Shown piece after piece: positions 56,189-64,000 of a stretch of 64,000 nt of DNA. Origin of the DNA: Porpolomopsis calyptriformis. Its lineage: Eukaryota > Basidiomycota > Agaricomycetes > Agaricales > Hygrophoraceae. The stretch is from assembly GCA_951640195.1 (NCBI GenBank), contig OX621168.1, positions 1,302,001 to 1,366,000 of the forward strand, given 5' to 3'. The position numbers were made by a program, and so were the translations under genes. The notes beneath the pieces were generated by a model. The model did no database searches. It was not told the DNA's origin and saw only the letters and a program-made list of their open reading frames with translations. Positions within the stretch are counted from its first letter, which is position 1, and each line of letters starts with the position of its first letter.

Positions 56189-59100
56189 TCATGCCAATGG
56201 ATCAAAGTCCCCCCAATCGTCTTTTGTTACCTGCTTTACTGTTCTGGTAGGCCACGATGGTTGTGCTGGCTTGGACGGGGCAAGCAAACTCCCCATTTTT
56301 GGCGGACTGGCTACCATGGCTGGTGGCGAAGAGGTCAAGATGTTAGGTGCGATGGAAGACTGCAAATTGGGCCGGCTTGGGGGTGCCACCGGAGCGACCT
56401 GGGTTTGAGGTATGACGGGTGGTAGAGATATATTATAGTTCGGATTTTGTGGCTGGCTGTACGTGATTGGCGATATTGGAATAGTTCCGGAGACAGGTGG
56501 TTTAACAGGCTGGACAATCACTGCAGCTGAGAGAGATAATCTTGAGGGTGAAGTTGTACCCCTATTGAAAGAGGTGGTGGGAATAGTGTTTGCAAGAGAT
56601 CGTGTTGGTCTATTCAAGGTGATTGAGAAATTATTCGATGTTGGGGAAGAAGGGGTGGAGTAAACTGGGTTCTGTGAGGCCGCGGTTGTTGTTGTAGTTG
56701 GAAGAGTGGTTGAAGTGGCCTGTGAAAATGATCTGTTGATGGCAATGGTCAAAGTGGAAGGCAAATAATTTACCAAATCGCCACCCGTTAAGATGCTGTC
56801 CCAAACATTATCGCCCCACCCGGTTGGGTTGTCTGCCGTACTATCGGTCTTGACGGATGTACCATTTGCACCTCCCACCAAGCTTTCAAAGTCCAAATTA
56901 GTGGCAATGCTTTTAACGCCTATGGACCCGTTCGTCTCCGTAGAAGAGCGATCCCCGATGCGTTGAGAATCTCGAAGAAATTGATTGTGTTCCTTCTCGA
57001 CCCGATCGCCCAATTTGCGGATGACATCCATGAATCGCTGGAACTGTTCCAGATTCAACACTAAAACGGATAGTTATACTTCATACCACTTGTTCGCGTC
57101 AAGATGATCACAAGTCACTCACAAGGACCTATTGACATGGCCCAAAGTTGGGGTAAGACGAGAGTTGCCACAGCTTCTCGGTCAACCTTGAACCCCATGG
57201 CTTCTTGTACAGATAAGGTTGCCATCTGGACAATACAATCACGATCTTACAAAGGCGCGCAATCTGCCAAAACACTAACCGTGACGGCTGGCTCCTTCGT
57301 CCGAATCTTCGAAAGCAAAGGGACCAGTTTCTGAGTCAAACTCGTCTGAAAAATCATCAGTCGAGCCATGGGAGCCCAAATTAAATCTACACACCTGATC
57401 GAGCGTTTTCACCATGGTCAGGAAAGTCGCAAGAGTGGCCACCTTCACGGACAAAATTCTTGTCTTGGTGAACACCATCTGAGCAAAACGGGATGAGTTA
57501 AATTAGTACCAGAAGAAAAAGGTGATTGCCACGCACGGCAACTCGGGGAAATAATACCCCTTGCACCTCCGCGTAGTCGATGGTTTCACATAGATCTGGT
57601 ACAGCTTTCAAAGCTCGTTCTTGAACCTTGTTCAACATTCTTCAATCTAAGGAAACTTTGCAAGAAAAAATGATAAAAATCTTACCACTGCATGCTCAGA
57701 TTCGAGAGCATTGTAGACAAGAGGAAGGACCTCTGGGTTAGTTCAACATTCAGAATACCATAAAGGCACAAGGAAGGATTCGACAAACGTTCACGGAATA
57801 CACGTTGGTCCGTTTTGCTCTGCAACATTGGAAGGTTGTCGAGGAGGGTCAACATGTTCTGCGGAGGTTCCTTTATCGAAAATAAAGGCTTGAGATTCGG
57901 GAGCACCAGGGTGGCGAATTGACTCGAGGAAAGTGCCGTTGATATTGAAAAGATATTTGGGAGAATATACGGCAGTAGATGTGTATCTTTCATCTGTGTA
58001 TGGAAATTCGGACTCAGAAGTTGGTAACTAGCACATTAGAGCACAAAGATACGGACTTCTTCTAAAAGAGACGGCAATATCTTTCTAGTCCGAAGGCCTT
58101 CCGAAAACCTATCCAGAACGGTTGTCAACCCTTTCATAAAGGAAATTTTTTCTTCCCGGGTTTTGGAAGTGAAATTCGAACGGTCTAGAAAATTGAGCGT
58201 TGATATAGGCAGCGAGGAGAAAAATGAATGGGTTGGCAGCGTTGTGGGTGTGGGGCGGTTATTTGGATATCGGGTGATCAGAGCTCGAAGTAATGCTAGG
58301 AACGAATTGTTCACCGACATTTATTCATGACCAGATGGAGAGAGACCACTCACCTTGAAGATCGCTATCCATTCTCTCCATCATGTTCAGCGGCCTACCA
58401 GCGTTCTCACGCAAGCCGCTAAGACTGCCGTGAGTCTGGAACGGTGGACTACCTTTACAATGGACAGCATATATCACACAACCGAGAGAATACATGTCTG
58501 AAGCGGTGTCCAGGACTTCGTCCAAAGCATACTCCGGTGCTGATCCCTCAGTCAGAACTAATCGTCGTCACTGTCTTGTCGGGACATACCCATGTAGTCA
58601 AAGGACCGTTGAATGTATGATGGTGCCCGTGCATCGTAAGTTGGAAACTCCCATCGCGTGGGAGCGCCATCCTGGACTAAAGGGATCGTCAAGCCAAGTC
58701 CTGCAATTTTCCAATCGCCCTGCAGACAGCAAACTGAGTAAATTGTATTTACACACGCGATACTCAAGTAAACCGGACTAACAGCTGTATTTATGACGAT
58801 ACTATCTGGGCAGATGTTTGAGTGGATTAGTTTGGCCGACGAGTGGAGGAATAAAAGCCCTTTGGATATTTGAAGTATTCCTTTTTGAATCTGTCGTATG
58901 ATATTTCAGCTTACGCTCACGATCGTGCCTCCAGTGTACAGACCTCTATTTCATCCAATTCCACAATACACGCGTTTCGTTTTGAGCCTGGTATAGACAG
59001 CTCGAGAGGGGAGAGTAATGGTTCGGTGGCGAATATCAGTTCGGTCCGAGTTTCTTCCAAAGGTTCGACCATTTCTAGGTGACGAGGACTTGCGGTTAAT

Positions 59101-59517
59101 GGAAGTGAGTGATAGAATATTATGGCTCACCCAAGATGGAGGGATGGCGCAATCGCCCTAACGCGGATGCCTGTGAATTGCATCAGGTTTGAGCATAAGG
59201 GATCGTCATATCAAATAAACCAATACCTCGGCTTTGAGCACTTCCAGCGCCCTTTCCCTCGCCATAGGATTTAGCCGCTCCATCTCTGAGCTTTTCTTGT
59301 CACAGCTCCAGACAGAGACGCGTTTGTTTGTCACTTTATGATAAGCGGATTGGACTTTCCATAGCCCTATATTCACAGAGGGGGTAAAGGTAACAGGAGG
59401 GGCGGTAGATGAGGTGGCGTTTAATATTGGAGTTGATCTGCCAGACGGGGATGCCCCGATATTGTAGGATTGGGAGATGGCGGTCCTCCCAAAGAAAGAC
59501 GATGCAGCAGCTAGCAT
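56189..59517 (-). CDS. SCY1-like pseudokinase
   Basis: The minus-strand gene starts MLAAASSFFGRTAISQSYNI at 59517. A kinase-like domain contains VTNKRVSVWSCDKKSSEME (the beta-3 lysine region), LRRLRHPSILEMVEPLEE-type sequence, FLHSSAKLIHSNICPDSIVI and GDWKIAGLGLTIPL. The catalytic HRD is replaced by HSN and DFG by AG-LG, as in SCY1/SCYL2 pseudokinases, which act in clathrin-dependent vesicle traffic. A helical-repeat region follows (SYIQRSFDYM, SDMYSLGCVIYAVHCKGSPP, RPTPTTLPTHSFFSSLPIST, LPYILPNIFSISTALSSSQF). The low-complexity tail ends in a tryptophan-acidic DDWGDFDPLA, resembling adaptor-binding motifs. Exon borders are partial. Confidence 0.85.
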
Positions 59518-59532
59518 GATGGCTTCCCCTGT

Positions 59533-60136
59533 TTAATATTTAGTATTCTGACCGGGATTTGTGCGTTTGTCGACGACCAAGGACACAGCTGGATGCAGTC
59601 CCAGTTCCAGTTCGAGAAGAGATGACTGAAAAAGGAACTGACTCCGACGATTCGGCATTGAGGCACTCAACTGGCATATTTCCACCTCATCCTGTTGGTT
59701 CCTAACCACTGGAGATTTGGCCATTCGCGTAGACCACAGTGGCACTTCAGGGGTTTATTTGCAACGTTGGTAACTATCAGAGTGGTTGCCTTACTCTTGA
59801 TCACGGTCAACCCGACCAGTCTATCATTTAGTTCACAAATGCTGGCACTCTTCCGATTTTCATCGATCATCCCAGATTCAGGGAAAGAAATTTTTCGGCT
59901 GGCAGCGATGCATCCGTCAACGATCTGCTATTTTACAGGCCGAGGAGAGGAGTCGACCTAATTGAGCCCCGTATGCCAAGTCTCGAGAACACCCACCTAG
60001 TGCTGTGTGCAAAGGTATCATTAGCACCATGGATATTCACAGGTCGATGAATAATTTCGCGAACGCGTATCAGTCGCAAGGGCGGCCGATCCCGTACGCC
60101 TCCTGAACCACGATTGTCGAATCGTAATTGTTTCAC
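59533..60136 (-). CDS. Possible unrecognised gene between SCY1-like and arrestin-like genes
   Basis: On the minus strand two coding-like frames could be exons of one gene: one from 60136 (MKQLRFDNRGSGGV, RLIRVREIIHRPVN) with a possible donor near 60002, and one below 59925 (IAASRKISFPESGMID, ICELNDRLVGLTVI, LKCHCGLREWPNLQWL). I could not find splice sites that join them in frame, and no family is recognised. It may be a short gene, a relic, or extended untranslated sequence. Confidence 0.25.
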
Positions 60137-60464
60137 TAAATCTCAACAGCATTTACTCCTGATCCGTGAAGTTACCGAGGGCGGGTCGGCCTGTCTCTTC
60201 CGCGAACATTGTCACCATCTAGACAGCAAAATATCCACCCGGATTGCACTAGATACAGAACGAGAGCGGTAACCCATAAATATATTTGCAAGTCATTATT
60301 GCCTGGAAGTAAGGAGACAATGGGTTGCCGCTCTCATTGACTTTGGGGAGATGGGGAGACCGAAAGCTCTTGTTACATATGTGCTTTTCGTAATGAAATT
60401 TGACGAGGTTGAACCTACTCTAATGCTTGAAAGAAGTACATATATCCGCTGATTATCAGCGGTG

Positions 60465-61964
60465 TCAAATTTGCGATTCATTTCTGGCTGCGAGTGCCAG
60501 AGCCGGCGTAGGTATCCCTCCCGTCGCTCTAAGCTCCCTCTCGAGCGTACCCCATGGGTCAGTGGTCAATTGAATCGTCTCCTCATGCTTGAAGCTTGGG
60601 CAGCGGTCCTCCAAATATTTCGGAGGGATGATGAAGATTCGGAGAATATACTGTGTGTGTGGCTCAAGTCAGCCACATATCACGAAGTGTTTAAAGTGAC
60701 TACGGACTTGCACTTCTGACATCCCGTCTACTTTCCAAGAGCACTCCTGGCCTGCCATTCCAGCTTTTATCGAGCCTTTCAAGAGGGTGACTGCCTCTGT
60801 CGGTTGGTTGACTTGGCAGAGCTCGGAACTGGTGAGAGGAAGCTCTCGCACGCTGTGTTCTCGCCCTGCATTGATCCATGCTCGCGTTCGTTTGACTAAT
60901 TTGACTCGAATATGTGGTGGTAAAAGTCGCGCAAGCGCAGGTGCTTCAGGAAAAACCAGACGCAGTGTGAATGGTATGGTCTCTCCTGAAGCAAACGACG
61001 GAGGAGATGGCAACGAAAGCTTGTGAATTATGTGAGACGTTTGTGCATCTTGGATAGTTTGCACTCCTCACATAAACAGAGCCGACCGAACGCTCCATGC
61101 CTGCATTTGGGAATTTTCCTCGTGATATCTCCATGGGAATTTTCATGGTTTTAACCCGATCCCTTATAGGAAATGGCACTTCCAGTAAATTTCCGTGGGG
61201 TTGCGGCATGATTGTAAGAGGACTATGCGTGGGTGTGGTCTTGGGTAAATACAAGATCGGAATAATCTTTCTACAACGGTAATTCGTTAGACAGACGGAT
61301 ACCTTGGCTAACTGAATTTGACTGTACGATTCATGCCTACGCAGGCTTTTTCGGGTCATCTCAAACCTGAGAGTGTATGAAACTTCGCTGTGAACGCCAG
61401 GGTGCCAGGTCGAGAAAGATGGCGGCAATTTTGAGATTCCATTTGGTGTATTTATCTCAACGGGAAACGAAATGGAGAATGTATTCTCACGTCCCCATTG
61501 GAAGGTCTTCATGTAAGATTCATACAACGTGATCGTTCGTGAAAGTAGCCGATGAACAAACTGGCTCGATACGGTTCCTCTTTGTGAAGTGGTAGTTGTG
61601 ATTTTCCCTTCCAGCTATGGAATTAGAGTAACTTGATAAGTGAAAAAATATACGCCCCAGAGGGAATGCGCACCGTCCCGGTTACTCTCGCTACGTGACT
61701 TTGTTCTCCCGTGATTATTACAGAACCTTCTACTTTTCCTTGCAAGCCATAGCATGGAGCATGAAGGTCCCAGAGCTGAGATCGGAGGCTGATGGACATG
61801 TGGTCCGTAGTAAACATCCATTGACGGTTGTTTGAAGGAAGCGTTTGTGAAGACGTCGTGGGTTGAACGACATGTTCCGACCTTCCTCTAGTCAAAGAGT
61901 ATGTCGGGCTGGAGGGGGGCTCTGGGGGGTCGTAGTAGGCAGGGAGAATGTTCGACATTGACAT
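60465..61964 (-). CDS. Arrestin-like domain protein
   Basis: The minus-strand gene from 61964 starts MSMSNILPAYYDPPEPPSSP, a proline-rich lead with a PY-like segment. Arrestin-type strands follow: LQGKVEGSVIITGEQSHVAR, ENTFSISFPVEINTPNGISK, PSFSTWHPGVHSEVSYTLRF, the basic strand FEMTRKSLRRHESYSQ and PFTLRLVFPEAPALARLLPP. The end reads TDPWGTLERELRATGG, finishing near 60465. Fungal arrestin-like proteins connect ubiquitin ligases of the Rsp5 type to membrane transporters. The order of strands and the hydrophilic N-terminus support the family; the ligase-binding motif is only suggested. Confidence 0.75.
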
Positions 61965-62106
61965 CAGAGTAGTACTTGGTTTGCCATGATTATCGATCGG
62001 TCTTTATAGAGGTGGCAGAAGTTTGAGTCAGAATTCTTGAGCTGATTCATCAGGAGTGCTCAGGTGGTGCACTCTTACCTGCCTCAGGGTATGTGCTGAC
62101 AAACTT

Positions 62107-62307
62107 TTAAAAGCGATTCGGCCGAGACAGACGCAACGACAGTAACCGGACACCACTCTTGAAACCAGCTGTTATGTTTGATTCTCGTTCAAGTGGGTCC
62201 ACGTCAAGCAGACGACCAAGTCCGGAAACCATATTCATGCTGTCCTTATCGAGATGCAATGTGTAGAGCAGACGACGAACAGGATGATGAGCCCACAAGG
62301 GGTTCAT
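62107..62307 (-). CDS. Small hypothetical gene upstream of HIBADH
   Basis: A 66-codon minus-strand frame starts MNPLWAHHPVRRLLYTLHLD and includes KDSMNMVSGLGRLLDVDPLE. It is divergent from the HIBADH gene, and a short upstream frame with TTRVANLLLRDENRHKP could be an earlier exon. No family is recognised; support is composition and position only. Confidence 0.25.
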   Translation of the reverse strand: MNPLWAHHPVRRLLYTLHLDKDSMNMVSGLGRLLDVDPLERESNITAGFKSGVRLLSLRLSRPNRF

Positions 62308-62554
62308 AGTTCACTCGCCTGAAATAGGTTTGTGTCGATTTTCATCGCGAAGCAGTAAATTGGCAACTCTCGTCGTCTGTAATGCATATATCAGAGGAAA
62401 CGAAACGCACAGAAAGCTGGTCGGCAACCCGTCACGGTGAACGGTCTGCCGTGTGGTGGTTCGTGGCTGACACATGTCCTCTCGATCGCTTCGTGGGGTT
62501 GCTCGATCTCGGCAGGTCACGTGTTGCATTATGCATTCGTCTTTGCCATGTTCT

Positions 62555-63787
62555 ATGTTACGCTACCTGAGGACCTACGCCAGTATTCCGAGCCTCGATG
62601 TTGCGCGAGTGAAGAGTATTGGTTTTATTGGGCTGGGTCGGATGGGTTCTGAAATGGCTTTCAATCTGTTTGCCAAAAGATTCACACAAGCACAAGACTC
62701 GCAATTCATCGTTTGCGACGTCGTTCCTGATAGTGCTCGATCATTCTGTGATGGGTTTCTCGCCCAGTTTCCGGCGGCACAAGTTCGCGTTGTTCTTACG
62801 CCGGGAGAGTAAGTCTCGGTCTTTGGTTCAATCGTCCTAGCCGATCCCATCGAACCTCAATGCAGGGTTGTTTTAGCTTCCCAGACTGTTGTCACCATGC
62901 TCCCATCTTCCCCACAAGTCCGCACTGTATATTCGGAAACTGGTGGTGTAATACCCGCGATCAAATCCCTGTCTCTACCCCTTGCCAAAGAGACACTCTG
63001 CATTGACTCGACGACATTGGACGTGGGCGTTGCACGAAGTGTAGCTCGCGAGATCAACCAAGCTGGTGCACAGATGGTCGATGCTCCCGTATCCGGAGGT
63101 CCGCTTGCTCATATCTTAACAATTGCTTCGTCGTTCAATACCATTATTCCTGCAGGTGTCATGGGCGCAAAAGCTGGCACACTATCGTTTCTTGTTGGGG
63201 GCGACGAGACGGCATTCGGCCTTTCAAAGCCAGTTCTCGAAAATATGGGGGAATGCATCATTCACTGTGGTCCCTCGGGCGCTGGACTTGGAGCGAAGAT
63301 TTGCAATAACCTTATCTTAGGCGTCGAACAGATTGTTGTAGCGGAAGCTATGCTCCTTGGTCAGAAGCTGGGCTTAGATCCGTCTGTACTTGCAGGCGTC
63401 ATAAATAATTCTACGGGAGGCTGCTGGTCATCATCCGTCAATAATCCTGTGCCATGTGCTCTTCCTGGCCGTTCACCGCCCTGTGAGAGGGATTACGAAG
63501 GTGGTTTCGCCACAGCCTTGATGTTGAAGGTGCGGAAGGCTCCTCTTCCGTGCTGGCGTTGACTGGACTGATCCAGTACTGGTTAGGACATGGGCCTAGC
63601 TAATGATATCGCGGCGAATTTCAAAATCCCTCTGCCTCTTGGGGAAGCGGCCGAGGGTATCTACGCAGACGCGATCAAGCGAGATCCAGATTCGGCACGA
63701 AAGGACTTCTCATCTGTGTATCAATACCTTCGTACGGCATCGTTAGAAGGACGAAAGGTTCCACTCGGGGAGCAAGCATCTGCGTAA
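62555..63787 (+). CDS. HIBADH: 3-hydroxyisobutyrate dehydrogenase, mitochondrial
   Basis: This enzyme oxidises 3-hydroxyisobutyrate to methylmalonate semialdehyde with NAD+ in mitochondrial valine breakdown. The model join(62555-62808, 62866-63098, 63156-63529, 63587-63787) gives 353 residues. A short basic lead (MLRYLRTYASIPSL) suits a mitochondrial presequence. The cofactor site IGFIGLGRMGSEMA lies at about residues 22-35. The substrate motif DAPVSGGVMGAKAGTLSFLV spans the second intron, and the catalytic-lysine region is GAGLGAKICNNLILG. DYEGGFATALMLKDMGLAND and the C-terminal DFSSVYQYL complete the family pattern. The start at 62555 is preferred because upstream codons are not part of the conserved lead. 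Confidence 0.92.
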
Positions 63788-64000
63788 CTTAATGTCACAG
63801 TATGGATATCCAGCCTTTTCGACGCCTTCAGACCCATTATTTGAATTGTTTCGCGCTCGAGCATGGGGTTATCAATAAATATTGAAATATTAAAACGTGT
63901 TTCGTCGGAAGTAATTCCGAATTCCGACAATTTCGTGAATAAATTTAATAAATACAAATATAACTCTGTCCTCCAACGGCTTGGCACTGGCACCAGTAGC
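63788..64000. other. Downstream flank of HIBADH to the window edge
   Basis: AT-rich sequence with AATAAA-like strings (near 63875 and 63940) that may act in 3' end formation. No gene is supported. Confidence 0.4.

Noticed and set aside
63721..63993. 90-codon minus-strand frame at the right edge
   Set aside because: Half of it is antisense to the HIBADH C-terminus and the rest lies in AT-rich 3' flank.
1..64000. CRISPR arrays, tRNA or rRNA genes
   Set aside because: No regularly spaced repeats and no tRNA-like cloverleaf or rRNA sequence were noticed; CRISPR is not expected in a fungus. A dedicated tRNA scan was not possible.

Overview
The window is nuclear DNA from a filamentous basidiomycete, most likely a mushroom-forming agaricomycete. 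The clues are dense genes with many introns of about 45-60 nt, typical fungal splice signals, a basidiomycete-style expansion of F-box-like genes, a Helitron with a DUF6570-like region, and relics of NB-ARC and WD40 STAND proteins. I cannot name the species. Splice models below were worked out by hand from reading frame, GT/AG sites and family similarity.

Layout. 1-6.66 kb: a decayed Helitron whose Rep half is frameshifted but whose PIF1-like helicase frame is open. 6.7-12.9 kb: an array of F-box-like paralogs (two open, one cut by a nonsense codon, one inverted and internally deleted). 13.3-14.1 kb: an NB-ARC relic containing an inverted repeat. 14.6-20.2 kb: a housekeeping block with gamma-tubulin, MBF1, a tetraspanin-like protein and a BMT2-like rRNA methyltransferase. 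20.5-21.65 kb: a decayed duplicate of the HRQ1 5' end plus its divergent Nudix neighbour, whose other copy lies at 50.1-51.3 kb in the opposite orientation.

21.69-27.57 kb is the most unusual region. It is a 5.9-kb element bounded by inverted repeats of about 227 bp and flanked by TA, carrying an apparently intact five-exon Tc1-like (DD34E) transposase together with several non-transposase genes. The cargo is a Zn2Cys6-type gene broken by three TGA codons, an intact cysteine-rich gene of unknown function, and a divergently transcribed small gene with its own TATA box. Large cargo-bearing Tc1/mariner elements are uncommon, so this is the best candidate for an undescribed system.

27.6-36 kb: a small conserved-looking gene, an alpha/beta hydrolase, a NOPCHAP1-like protein, a polytopic membrane protein and the FACT subunit SPT16. 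36-40.4 kb: two intact metallophosphoesterase paralogs flanking an F-box-like pseudogene. 40.6-49.5 kb: RNA polymerase III subunit RPC82, a large acidic protein, a small membrane protein and a 5'-nucleotidase-family protein. 49.6-51.05 kb: WD40 and Nudix relics joined together. 51.07-63.8 kb: HRQ1 helicase, a SCY1-like pseudokinase, an arrestin-like protein and 3-hydroxyisobutyrate dehydrogenase. The housekeeping genes have no obvious shared pathway; the accessory blocks between them are made of transposons, duplications and decaying gene families.
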